Shown: piece by piece, positions 8,685 to 17,994 of the stretch
How the letters are laid out: each line of letters starts with the position of its first letter
How positions within the stretch are numbered: position 1 is the stretch's first letter
Source of the DNA: Synechococcus sp. MVIR-18-1
Lineage (GTDB): Bacteria; Cyanobacteriota; Cyanobacteriia; PCC-6307; Cyanobiaceae
Direction of reading: 5' to 3'
Assembly: GCF_014279835.1 (NCBI RefSeq)
Contig: NZ_CP047942.1
Location: 186,001-250,000, forward strand
DNA length: 64,000 nt
Program-made: the position numbers and the translations under genes
Notes under the pieces: generated by a model
What the model was told of the DNA's origin: nothing
Databases searched by the model: none
What the model saw: only the letters and a program-made list of their open reading frames with translations

Positions 8685-10184
8685 TTGCCATCGAACATTG
8701 ATCAACTAAGGACTTTAACCTCGAATGATCGTTTAAAGTTTCTACTTCGCGATTCTATTCTATATGGTGGATCAGCTGCCATAAGCAAGGCTTTAGCGTT
8801 GCTGACTTTTCCTGTTCTCTCGCGTCATTTTAGTGTTGCTGAGTATGGCATTCTTGACTTTTTCCTGGGTATTGGCGGACTTCTTGCAACTTTGTTTATT
8901 TTTGGCCAAGATTCTGCAGTTTCAAGATATTTCTATGAGTACACTGCCTTTGATGCCCGACAGAAATTAATTTCTCAATCACTTTTTTTTCAAATAGGCC
9001 TCATTATCGTTGCTGCTCCAATATTGTGGATTTTCGCCGATCAGATAATCTCTGTAGTGTTTCCTATGAAAAACAATCTATATGCAACAGAACTTTTTCG
9101 CTTAATTTTGCTCCAGTTCCCATTTCTTTTGCTGATAAATTTTTCACGAAACATTCTGAAGTGGACATTTGATAGAAAGCGTTTTTTAACTATGACACTT
9201 GGGATGTCCGCGTTACAAGCGTCTGGTATTTTGATAGCTGTATTTCGCTTTGACGCAACTATACGTACAGTATTAATTGTATTTTTGATAACTAACTTTA
9301 TTTTCGGCTTGCTTGGTTTGTTGTTTGTACGAAGATGGATCGTAAGGCCATATAATATCTTTTATTTGCGTGAAATGCTGAATTATGCATTTCCGATGGG
9401 TCTTATCTGTGTTACAGCTGCCTTTTTACCAACTCTAGAAAGAATGCTTACGGAGAGATTACTAGGCTCCACTGACTTAGGTTTGTTTGCTGCTGGATCT
9501 AAAATCGCAATGTTGATTGGTTTAGTAATTGGTGCTTTTCAGACGGCCTGGGGGCCTTTCTCCTTATCTGTTTACAAAGAAGAGGATGCTTCTCATACTT
9601 ATAATTTAGTGCTTCGCCTATTTTCTTTTGGGGTATGTTTACTAGTTCTATTGCTCACACTCTTTACTGGCTTAATAATATCAATTCTAGCTTCTAATGA
9701 CTACAGTGGTGCATCTGTTGTGGTTTTTCCTCTCTGTTTAGGTTTGGCCATTCAGGCTACAAGCTGGATCAGTGAGGTGGGCATTGGAATATCAAAGCGT
9801 AGCCATTTAAATATATACCCGTACCTAGCTTCCCTTATTATTTCACTATCTTTTATTTATTTTTTTGTACCCTATTTTGGGCTACTGGGGATTGGTCTGG
9901 GTGTTCTGTCAGGACACATTGCTAAGGCTTTATCTGCATCTTGGCTCGCTCAAAGAGCATATCCATTACCTTGGTCATACAAACCAATATTATTATTGTT
10001 TCTTGTGACAACCTTTATAGGGTTTGTAGCCGGTTGGCTGGGTCAAGTAGTTTCTCCTATTATTGAGTCCACCTTCATTATTTTCGGGTTGGTGATTACT
10101 TCTGTTCTGGGCTTCTCACTTCTTTTCAGCAGAGAAGAACGCCGGAATTTGTTAAAATTTATATTTAAGTATATACCGAGTTGA
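8685..10184 (+). CDS. wzx: Wzx-type oligosaccharide flippase
   Basis: The 499-residue protein is almost entirely hydrophobic helices (about 12-14 segments) separated by short basic loops. It opens with GGSAAISKALALLTFPVLSRHFSVAEYGILDFF, a typical polysaccharide-exporter start. Family knowledge: it flips undecaprenyl-linked repeat units across the inner membrane. The start is TTG 8685, supported by an AAGGA seven bases upstream at 8673-8677. It lies 27 bases after the glycosyltransferase. Confidence 0.85.
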   Translation: MPSNIDQLRTLTSNDRLKFLLRDSILYGGSAAISKALALLTFPVLSRHFSVAEYGILDFFLGIGGLLATLFIFGQDSAVSRYFYEYTAFDARQKLISQSLFFQIGLIIVAAPILWIFADQIISVVFPMKNNLYATELFRLILLQFPFLLLINFSRNILKWTFDRKRFLTMTLGMSALQASGILIAVFRFDATIRTVLIVFLITNFIFGLLGLLFVRRWIVRPYNIFYLREMLNYAFPMGLICVTAAFLPTLERMLTERLLGSTDLGLFAAGSKIAMLIGLVIGAFQTAWGPFSLSVYKEEDASHTYNLVLRLFSFGVCLLVLLLTLFTGLIISILASNDYSGASVVVFPLCLGLAIQATSWISEVGIGISKRSHLNIYPYLASLIISLSFIYFFVPYFGLLGIGLGVLSGHIAKALSASWLAQRAYPLPWSYKPILLLFLVTTFIGFVAGWLGQVVSPIIESTFIIFGLVITSVLGFSLLFSREERRNLLKFIFKYIPS

Positions 10185-10626
10185 TCTGTCTAGTCCTTGA
10201 AAGCATACAGTTTACTTTTACCCCCCCCCCCCATTAGCGACATACTATTAAGTTAATATCGGTAAAAGCATTGTTGAAAATTGCTTCTTTTACTGGTGTT
10301 CGATTTTGATTTTGTCGGTTTTTTAGTTGTAGGGCGTGCTTGTTAGCACGAACATACTCTGTTGTGATAATTTTCAAAGTTATCCTAGATTTTAATAAAT
10401 TTGTTCTGTTATTGATTGATAATGTCTTTATTATTCGCTGTAATTCCTTTTGCTTCTCTCTAGATTCTCTTTCCCTGGGTTGTATTACAATATTATTGTC
10501 TATCTTTGTTCTGCTTTTTGTCTCTTTTTTGGCTTTAATGTTTAGCACATTTCTTGTCTTTAAAATGCTTTCTTAATGAACCACGCCTAGTTTTCTGTTG
10601 TCTTCGTCGCTGTTATTTGCTTCTTT
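10185..10626 (+). other. 442-base gap between wzx and wzy
   Basis: This stretch is T-rich and contains a run of twelve C at 10221-10232, very unlike its surroundings. Short open frames exist on both strands (for example 78 hydrophobic residues at 10340-10576), but they follow the T-rich composition and have no start signal or recognisable motif. I see no clear promoter or terminator. Leader or regulatory function is possible but not shown. Confidence 0.5.
10221..10232 (+). repeat. C12 homopolymer tract
   Basis: Twelve consecutive C bases stand in an AT-rich intergenic region 37 bases after the wzx stop and about 395 bases before the wzy start. Such tracts slip easily during replication. It is outside any supported coding frame, so an effect on expression would have to be transcriptional or through spacing. 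Confidence 0.85.
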
Positions 10627-11970
10627 ATGATTTTCTTATTTGTGCTTATAGCGCTGTTCATTGTTTTCATACTTGAATATTCTAGGCGTACATATTTTGT
10701 TATTGATTCTTTCAGATTGGCGGTTTTATCATATTGTTTGCTTTATTTTGTAGCTCCGATGCTTATCCCCTTTGTCTCCGAATGTGAGCCTTATTGTAGT
10801 GGTATTGACATTACCGTTTTTATTATATCTGTTTTCGGTCTTTTGTTCCTCTATCTTGGATTTAAGTTTTCACTCTTGCTGCCATTGTTTCGTATTAGCA
10901 AGAAATATATGCCGCAACCTCGTGATTTTTATATTTTTGTATTTTTATTGATCGCATTCTCTGGTGGTTTCCTTTTGATTTATCTCGACTCTTATGGTGG
11001 CTTGTTGAATGCCATCTCTTTCGGCGCACTTTCTCGCTTTACCGGAACTGCGCCTATCGAGGTTTCTTCTGGAGCTGTCGCGTTATATTTTATCGGCACT
11101 GCTTTTATAGCTCAATTTATATCTCAGTGGGAAATTCAATCAAAGGTCTCATTTAGCAAAAAATGGGTTTTTGTTTTCATCGTAAGTGTCCTTATTTCTA
11201 TTCTTTTCGGACTTGTTAATGCTAGTAGAGGTACTTTGATGACGGTAATTATCGCATCTTTATTTGTATACCTTAATTTCTATAGTATTTCATTTTTTTC
11301 ACTCCGAAATTCTACCTTCAGGCTTTATTTACTTCTAGCTGTAGTATTCTTATTCGGTTTATTCTTTATACTGAATGGTAAAGCTTTGATTGGCACGGTT
11401 GCTTTATTCTTTCGTGAAGATAATTTAGATTATTCTTCTTTTGAGGGCTTACGATTAAGTAAGTTATACGACAGAGTGATCTTGGAAATTGCTTTTCCGT
11501 TCAAGTCTTTATCAAATGTTTTAAAATTAAATCTTGAAATTAATTGGTTTTATCATTTCATTGTATCACCTCTCCACCTTATACCTACAAGACTTTTAGG
11601 TTTTATTGTTGATAAGCCCTTTAGAATTACTGAAGTCAATTCGTTCCTTTTGACTGGCGATCCTTCTAGAGGCATACCTCCCGGAATTCTTGCTTCTTTT
11701 TGGTACGGGGGTAATTTTTTGGGTGTGATCCTTGGGATGTTTCTCTACGGTTTATTATTAGGTTTTATACAAAAGCAAGGCTATTTCCTTATTGAATTAA
11801 GCCACAGGTATACGCCTATTGTCTTATATATTTTCTTTTCTATTCCTGGTTTCGTGCAGAGCGGTGATCCTTCTGTCTTTCTCAAAAGCATATTTTCTAT
11901 TTTCTTCCTAATCTTTTTTCTGCTATTCTTTTCGTTTTTCCGCCGATTCAAGTTTTATCTTTCTTCTTAA
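10627..11970 (+). CDS. wzy: Wzy-type O-antigen/oligosaccharide repeat polymerase
   Basis: The 447-residue membrane protein has about 11-12 predicted helices and a large periplasmic loop, roughly residues 255-345, between the later helices. The segment NASRGTLMTVIIASLFVYL and the following loop are typical of repeat-unit polymerases. Wzy proteins share little sequence, so the call rests on topology, length and position just after wzx. A 268-base T-rich gap follows. It would polymerise flipped repeat units in the periplasm. Confidence 0.7.
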   Translation: MIFLFVLIALFIVFILEYSRRTYFVIDSFRLAVLSYCLLYFVAPMLIPFVSECEPYCSGIDITVFIISVFGLLFLYLGFKFSLLLPLFRISKKYMPQPRDFYIFVFLLIAFSGGFLLIYLDSYGGLLNAISFGALSRFTGTAPIEVSSGAVALYFIGTAFIAQFISQWEIQSKVSFSKKWVFVFIVSVLISILFGLVNASRGTLMTVIIASLFVYLNFYSISFFSLRNSTFRLYLLLAVVFLFGLFFILNGKALIGTVALFFREDNLDYSSFEGLRLSKLYDRVILEIAFPFKSLSNVLKLNLEINWFYHFIVSPLHLIPTRLLGFIVDKPFRITEVNSFLLTGDPSRGIPPGILASFWYGGNFLGVILGMFLYGLLLGFIQKQGYFLIELSHRYTPIVLYIFFSIPGFVQSGDPSVFLKSIFSIFFLIFFLLFFSFFRRFKFYLSS

Positions 11971-12238
11971 TTCTTTTGTTTTAAACACTTATTTGTTTTT
12001 ACTTTGTTTTTCATTGATTGCTTTTAGTATCAACTTTTCTTTATTTCTTTTGATTATTTGAAAATATTGTGGTCTTTTGCTGATACTATTTTGCCTTGCT
12101 TCGCTTTTGGGCGCTCTTGATTGCCTTGTTTTGACGTGCGATGCATAGTAATACTATAAGCACAAATGGTTCTGATTTGTTTCAGGGGGCTTTGCCGACT
12201 CTTGTGTTAAAGTCAATTTGCTGCCTTAATTCTTCATT

Positions 12239-12973
12239 GTGGATCAATTCTTGATAGCTCAACGACTTTGTGATCTAGGTCTTTATTCTTCTCCTGAAAA
12301 CCTTATACAGCATTGTGACTATATATTTTCAGGTTGTAATTTTGAAGGTTTAAATATTCTCGATGTTGGCGGCGGAAGCGGACTCCTATCAATGTGGACC
12401 CTATTGAATGGGGCTTCTTCTGTTACTTTGTTAGAGCCAGAGTTTTCTGGTAGTACTCAAGGTATTACTTCTAAAATTTCATCATTAGCGCATGAATTAG
12501 GAGTTTATGATAGATTGATATTCTATCCACTTACTATCCAGGATTATCTAGCTTCAGACAAGGTCAATCATCATTTTGATCATGTTGTTTTTGCTAATTC
12601 TATTAATCATGTCAATGAACCCGCTGTAGAGAGTTACTATAAATCGAATTTTGGTTCATCTGCCTATATTGATCTTTTCAGTTCAATCAGAAAAATCTGT
12701 AGGTCTAATTCAAATATTTTTATCTCTGATTGTTCTAGAAGCAACGTTTTTAAGTATTTGCCTTTTGCTAATCCCTTGATGCCTTCCATTGAATGGAACA
12801 AACATCTTAATCCTTCTGAGTGGTCAAACCTTCTTTTGAGGAGTGGATATTATGCCGTTAACGTCAAATGGTTTTCTCCAAACTCATACCCCGCACTACG
12901 TCCAATATTAGGCAATCAAATTCTAAATTACTTTACTTTTTCGCATTTTTCTCTTCAGGCTAAGATTAATTAG
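12239..12973 (+). CDS. Class I SAM-dependent methyltransferase
   Basis: The 244-residue protein starts at GTG 12239 and has a clear SAM motif I (ILDVGGGSGLLS) near residue 40, an acidic TLLEPE strand end and an FDHVVFANSINHV segment in the motif IV position. It stands alone between wzy and a polymerase fragment, with no overlap to either. It probably methylates a sugar or glycan. Nothing in the sequence tells the acceptor. Confidence 0.75.
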   Translation: MDQFLIAQRLCDLGLYSSPENLIQHCDYIFSGCNFEGLNILDVGGGSGLLSMWTLLNGASSVTLLEPEFSGSTQGITSKISSLAHELGVYDRLIFYPLTIQDYLASDKVNHHFDHVVFANSINHVNEPAVESYYKSNFGSSAYIDLFSSIRKICRSNSNIFISDCSRSNVFKYLPFANPLMPSIEWNKHLNPSEWSNLLLRSGYYAVNVKWFSPNSYPALRPILGNQILNYFTFSHFSLQAKIN

Positions 12974-13133
12974 TTTTGTTTTATATTCAATATTTGCGTA
13001 TTCTTGGTGGTTTTGCCTATTCATGATTGCGAAAAACTTGCTTTGATGAAATTAAAACCATGCTAAGATTATAGTTATTTGTAAATATTTATTCCCACAT
13101 TGTTATGAAAATTCTTCTCTTTATTGACTCTTC

Positions 13134-13616
13134 ATGCAATTGGTTTCGCCTGAACTGCGCACTCATCTTATTTCTTGGTCCTTACTTCCTTTCCATAACA
13201 TTATAAATCAAACCGAAGATAGTACGATAAGCGCTATTGCTGAAATGTGGAGACTGCCGAATCAATTTAACGATTTCTTTTTCGGCAACGGCATCTTTGT
13301 GCCGGCAAATGAATTTGATCATTATGGTGATCCAGGCTATTTGTGTTACTTCATTTATTTTGGAATAGTTGGATGTCTTTTGCATCACGGACTATTTCTT
13401 TGGATGGGATATACTACGATTAAAAAAATTCAGCCTATTAAGTTGAAACTAGCAATATTAATAATATATATTCTCATGTTTGTCACTGAATCCAAGGAAC
13501 CATTTTTCAACAAAGCAAATGTCATTTTATTTATCATGTTTTTCCTTTCTGTCTGGACATCATCAAATCAGAAGCATCATAGATTTTCGCCCGAACTTTC
13601 TGAGTATTTCTGGTAA
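13134..13616 (+). pseudogene. C-terminal fragment of a second O-antigen polymerase/ligase
   Basis: The 160-residue frame begins with a soluble loop and contains FFGNGIF...YGDPGYLCYFIYFGIVGCLLHH, the pattern seen near the C-terminus of Wzy/WaaL-like proteins, then three helices. The N-terminal 250 or so residues expected for the family are absent. Just upstream, a separate frame at 13105 starts MKILLFIDS, like a glycosyltransferase start, and runs into this one out of frame. This suggests an illegitimate join of two genes. Confidence 0.55.
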
Positions 13617-13649
13617 TTCACTTTATCTAGGATTTTTCCTGAGTCATAT

Positions 13650-14762
13650 ATGAAGTATCTTCTTGTCATAGATTCGCTAGGTTCTGGTGGCGCTCAGCGT
13701 CAATTAGTTAATCTCGCTTGTGGCCTCAAGTACAAAGGGCATAGTGTTTACGTTTTTACTTATTACCCAAAATTTGACTTTTACCGCAATCTTCTAGTTG
13801 AAGCTGGAGTCGTAATTCTATCGCTCGAGCATGTATCTGGCTTCTCACTACGCATACCCTTGCGTATTGCATATATTATTAGATACTATAGGATAGACGT
13901 GCTTATCAGTTACCTAGATTCTCCTAATATTTACTCTATAATTGCAAATATTTTTTGTCTATGCAGGGCTAAGTTATTTGTTTCTGAGCGTTCAAGTTAT
14001 ACTGCAAATCCAGGCTTTCGTTGGAGAAGTTTTATTTTATATCTTCTCTATATTATGTCTGATGGAATTGTGGCTAATTCCTATCATCAGTCTCATTATC
14101 TGCGTTCTTTCCCATTGCTCTGTCGTAAAACGACAACTATCTATAATGGCTATTCTTTTACAAGTGCTATTCCCTCCTCAACTCCTCAGGGGGCGATTAC
14201 ATTTGCAGTAGTGGGAAGAATCGGTGCGCGTGCCAAGAATTCACTCCGGCTTGTTAAGGCTCTGTCTAGGTTTGAAGCAAGAAATGGATTTGTTCCCACT
14301 ATCCTTTGGGCTGGAAGACGAGAGACCGATTGTTTCTCCTCTCATGAGCTTGTATCCATCGATAAGATTGTTAATGCAAGCGCGGCACTCAGTTCATCTA
14401 TCAAGTGGCTAGGCGAGTCTGATGATATCGCTGCTATTCTCAATATTTCTCATGCATTGCTACATGTAAGTCTCTATGAAGGGCTTCCAAATGTCATATG
14501 CGAAGCTTTTATTGCAGGTCGTCCAGTCATTGCCTCTTCTATTTCTGATCATCCTCGTTTGGTTGATCATGGAGTCCGTGGACTTCTCTGCGACCCTCTT
14601 TCTGATGAATCGATTTGTCAAGTAATTGAAGATTTCTTTGCTATTAATCCAGAAGAGCGTGTTGTGATGGGTTTGAATGCTCGCAAATATGCCGAAAAGT
14701 ATTTAACACTTGATCGAATGGTAAATGATTACGAATCTTTATCCATTAATGCCTTTTTATAG
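13650..14762 (+). CDS. GT4-family glycosyltransferase
   Basis: The 370-residue GT-B enzyme has an N-terminal GSGGAQRQLVNLA loop typical of GT4 enzymes, a TIYNGY hinge near 170, and a donor-site EGLPNVICEAF motif near residue 275 followed by GRPVIAS. The two glutamates of the E-x7-E motif are present. It would transfer a sugar from a nucleotide donor to the lipid-linked repeat unit on the cytoplasmic side. It starts at ATG 13650. Confidence 0.82.
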   Translation: MKYLLVIDSLGSGGAQRQLVNLACGLKYKGHSVYVFTYYPKFDFYRNLLVEAGVVILSLEHVSGFSLRIPLRIAYIIRYYRIDVLISYLDSPNIYSIIANIFCLCRAKLFVSERSSYTANPGFRWRSFILYLLYIMSDGIVANSYHQSHYLRSFPLLCRKTTTIYNGYSFTSAIPSSTPQGAITFAVVGRIGARAKNSLRLVKALSRFEARNGFVPTILWAGRRETDCFSSHELVSIDKIVNASAALSSSIKWLGESDDIAAILNISHALLHVSLYEGLPNVICEAFIAGRPVIASSISDHPRLVDHGVRGLLCDPLSDESICQVIEDFFAINPEERVVMGLNARKYAEKYLTLDRMVNDYESLSINAFL

Positions 14763-14863
14763 CCATCGGGTGTTCTTGCGCTTGAGTATGTTTTCATTGG
14801 TTTGCATCACGATTTTAATGCATACTTCTCCTGTTTATTTGCTGATTGTTTGACTTTACTTCT

Positions 14864-15837
14864 ATGCCTCTCGCTCTTCCCGCTAAGCGGTTGCTCTTAA
14901 TCGGAAAGCTACCTCCTCCTATCGGCGGTGTCACAATTCATGTTGAGATGCTCAAGTCTCTACTTGATGGAAGACTAGAAGTAACCCACTTAGAGCTAAA
15001 ACCTAAAGTTTTGCCTCGTTTGCTGTTTGCAATTTTTTTCGTAAATATCAAACACTGCATCTTTACACTTCAAATACGCTCCTTCGATTTGTATTTTCCT
15101 TCCTCGCTAAGTTTACTAATTCTAATTCAGTAATTACTTATCATGGTAATCTTGGGCGGTATCATTCCCTTTCTAATTGGTTAGACTTCCTTTCAATCTT
15201 TTTAGTTGATATACCTCTTGTTCTGAATTCTCACAGTCTAATCCTAGCCAAGCGTTTAAACAAAAGATCTCGTATTGTCTCTGCTTTTATTCCACCTTTT
15301 AAGGCTGAGTTTCTTCCTTGCAGTGTAGGTCAAAGTGTCGTACAGGCTCGTACCAGCTTCAAGTTTATTGTATGCACTAATGCTTATAATGTTTCCTTTG
15401 ACCGATCAGGCCAAGAGATATATGGGATAAATGCCCTAATAGAGCTTTTCCAACTTTTTCCAGAGTTTTGCCTCTTGGTGAGCGATCCAAGTGGTCGCTA
15501 TGCTCAGTTTTCTGCCTCTAAGTTTCCATTCATCCCCCGTAATGTAGTCTTCCTGTCGAAGCCTCATCCTTTTATTGAGATTCTTCGATCTTCAGATTTA
15601 TTTATTCGAAATACTTCTACCGACGGTGATAGCATCTCGATATGGGAGGCTCTATCATTAATTGTTAATGTATTTGCCACTGATGTAGTGAGCCGGCCTC
15701 CTGGTGTTACCCTTTACTCATCTATTGAAGAATTAACAGACCTTCTTGGTGATTTCAACCCTAAGTGCAATGCTTACGCTAATTCAAATGTTCCATCTCT
15801 TGATGAATTAGCTGATTTTTATTTAGAGATTTACTAA
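14864..15837 (+). pseudogene. GT-B glycosyltransferase interrupted by a -1 frameshift
   Basis: The first part (ATG 14864; TTG 14846 also possible) encodes a good GT start with LLLIGKLPPPIGGVTIHVEM and stops at 15131-15133. In the -1 frame the protein continues without a break: the joined reading gives FFRKYQTLHLYTSN, then VITYHGNLGRYHSL, and runs to TAA 15835-15837 with a C-terminal donor domain. The two frames meet at seven T bases, 15033-15039, where the codons read T TTT TTC. Adding one T restores about 325 residues. It is either a broken gene, a slippage-controlled gene or a sequencing error. Confidence 0.7.
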
Positions 15838-15894
15838 ATTTTACCAGCTTGCTATTTTATTCTACCAAGCTTTTTAATTTGTTTTGTCGCTTGC

Positions 15895-17994
15895 ATGAAA
15901 CAACTTTTCCAATCCCTTTCCACCGGTTCTAGCGACCTTCCGGAGCTTCCAGCTCCTGTCGTTGGCCGTGGTCAGCTGTTGATCCGCACATCTTGCTCTC
16001 TGGTGTCGGCCGGGACTGAGCGGATGCTTGTTGATTTCGGCAAGGCCAGCTGGATTGATAAAGCCCGTCAGCAGCCAGATAAGGTTCAGCAGGTGTTGGA
16101 TAAGGCCCGCACCGATGGTGCTTTCACCACCCTTGATGCGGTACGCAGCAAGCTCGATCAGCCGCTGCCCCTCGGTTACTGCAATGTAGGCATTGTTGTG
16201 GCGGTCGGCTCCGGTGTCGTCGGTTTTCAGGTGGGTGATCGGGTCGCTTCCACTGGCCCCCATGCAGAACTGGTGGCCGTGCCCCAGCACCTCAGTGCCC
16301 TTATCCCATCAACGTTGAACGATGAGGCCGCCGCTTTCACTGTGCTGGCTTCTATTGGTTTGCAGGGCATTCGCCTGGCCAATCCCACCCTCGGCGAAAC
16401 CTTTGTTGTTAGTGGTCTGGGCCTGATTGGCCTGCTTACCGGTCAGCTTCTCGCCGCTCAGGGTTGTAATGTGCTCGGTCTTGATCCCGATCCCTCCAAA
16501 TGCGCCCTCGCGCAATCCCTTGGTATTACGTCCCTCCATCTCGCCAACGGAGTGGATCCGGTGGCCTGGTGTCTGGGCCATACGGCAGGCATCGGCGTGG
16601 ATGGCGTGTTGATCACTGCTGCCACCTCCTCCAGTGAGCCGGTCCATGTAGCAGCCCAGGCCTGCAGGCAGCGCGGTCGCATCGTGCTGGTGGGGGTGAC
16701 TGGCCTCGAACTCCGCCGCGATCTCTTTTACAAAAAAGAGCTCACTTTCCAGGTGAGCTGTTCCTATGGCCCAGGACGTTACGACCCGGCCTATGAGCAG
16801 CAGGGCCACGACTACCCCATAGGCTTTGTGCGCTGGACCGAGCAGCGCAACTTCCAAGCTGTGCTTCACGCTCTGGCCAGCGGTTCCCTTCGTACTGAGC
16901 CGCTGATCTCCCATCGCTTCTCGTTCGAGCAGGCCTCTGAGGCCTACGAGCTGCTCAGCAGCTCTGAGCCTTCACTCGGAATTTTGCTGCGCTACACCGA
17001 AACTGCTGATCCCGCTATGCGTGTGATTCAGCTGCCGGCAGCCACCGAATCGGTGGCCCCCAGTCAGCCTCTTCTGAGCGTGATTGGTGCGGGTAACTAC
17101 GCCAGCCGCATGTTGATCCCGGCTTTCGCCAAGGCTGACGCACGCTTCCACACCCTGGCGGCATCCTCAGGCATCGGCCCGGTGCATGTGGGTCGCAAAT
17201 TCGGCTTCCGTCACGCCAGTACTGACATCTCCGCTTTGCTGGCGGATTCCAGTGCCAACAGCGTTGTAATCGCCACCCGCCACGACAGTCATGCCTCCCT
17301 GGTGCAGCAGGCTCTGGATGCTGGCAAGCACGTGTTCGTGGAGAAGCCTCTTTGTCTCAACGCTAATGAGCTCTCTGCTATCGAGGCTGCCCATACGGGC
17401 CAGACCCTGCTAATGGTTGGCTTCAATCGTCGCTTTGCGCCGCTTCTCCTGGATCTTCAGCACCAGCTATCCCGCCAGCAAGGGCCGAAGGCCTTCGTTT
17501 ACACCTGCAACGCCGGTGCCATTCCCGCTGACCACTGGACCCAGGATCCAGAAGCTGGCGGCGGACGGTTACTCGGAGAGGCATGCCACTTTATTGACCT
17601 CCTGCGACACCTGGCCGCCAGTCCCATTGAAGACCTGCAGCTGCTCAACGCTGTCGATCGCAAACCCTGCCCCGACACTTTCTCGCTCCAGTTGCGCTTC
17701 GCCGATGGATCGATTGGTACCGTGCATTACTTCGCCAACGGCAGCAAGGCCTTCCCAAAAGAGCGTCTGGAGGTTTTTGCCGATGGCAAGGTTCTCCGTC
17801 TCGATAATTATCGAAAGCTCAAGGCCTGGGGCATTACTGGCTTCCGCACCCGCCGGCTTCTGTCGCAAGACAAAGGCCAGGAGGCTTGCTGTGCAGCTTT
17901 CCTTAAAGCGATTGAATCGGGAGGGTCACCTCCGATACCTGTCGCCGAGATCTTTGAAGTGCAGCGATGGCTCCTGCAGGCGGTGAGCCAATGA
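15895..17994 (+). CDS. Bi-domain sugar oxidoreductase (MDR plus Gfo/Idh/MocA), intact copy 1
   Basis: The 699-residue protein joins a medium-chain alcohol-dehydrogenase-like half (residues 1-370, with GLGLIGLLTGQLLAAQG as the nucleotide site) to a Gfo/Idh/MocA half from about 388 (VIGAGNYASRM; EKPLCL near 483). Such fusions occur in cyanobacterial and bacterial polysaccharide loci; the reaction is not established. GC content rises sharply at its start compared with the genes before it. A diverged second copy at 22083 has a nonsense codon, so this is the only intact version here. Its stop overlaps the start of wecC copy 1. Confidence 0.8.
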   Translation: MKQLFQSLSTGSSDLPELPAPVVGRGQLLIRTSCSLVSAGTERMLVDFGKASWIDKARQQPDKVQQVLDKARTDGAFTTLDAVRSKLDQPLPLGYCNVGIVVAVGSGVVGFQVGDRVASTGPHAELVAVPQHLSALIPSTLNDEAAAFTVLASIGLQGIRLANPTLGETFVVSGLGLIGLLTGQLLAAQGCNVLGLDPDPSKCALAQSLGITSLHLANGVDPVAWCLGHTAGIGVDGVLITAATSSSEPVHVAAQACRQRGRIVLVGVTGLELRRDLFYKKELTFQVSCSYGPGRYDPAYEQQGHDYPIGFVRWTEQRNFQAVLHALASGSLRTEPLISHRFSFEQASEAYELLSSSEPSLGILLRYTETADPAMRVIQLPAATESVAPSQPLLSVIGAGNYASRMLIPAFAKADARFHTLAASSGIGPVHVGRKFGFRHASTDISALLADSSANSVVIATRHDSHASLVQQALDAGKHVFVEKPLCLNANELSAIEAAHTGQTLLMVGFNRRFAPLLLDLQHQLSRQQGPKAFVYTCNAGAIPADHWTQDPEAGGGRLLGEACHFIDLLRHLAASPIEDLQLLNAVDRKPCPDTFSLQLRFADGSIGTVHYFANGSKAFPKERLEVFADGKVLRLDNYRKLKAWGITGFRTRRLLSQDKGQEACCAAFLKAIESGGSPPIPVAEIFEVQRWLLQAVSQ

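Noticed and set aside
10340-10576. Hydrophobic 78-residue open frame between wzx and wzy
   Set aside because: The residues follow the T-rich base composition (Phe, Leu, Val, Ile); there is no ribosome site or family motif, and an overlapping minus-strand frame is equally open.
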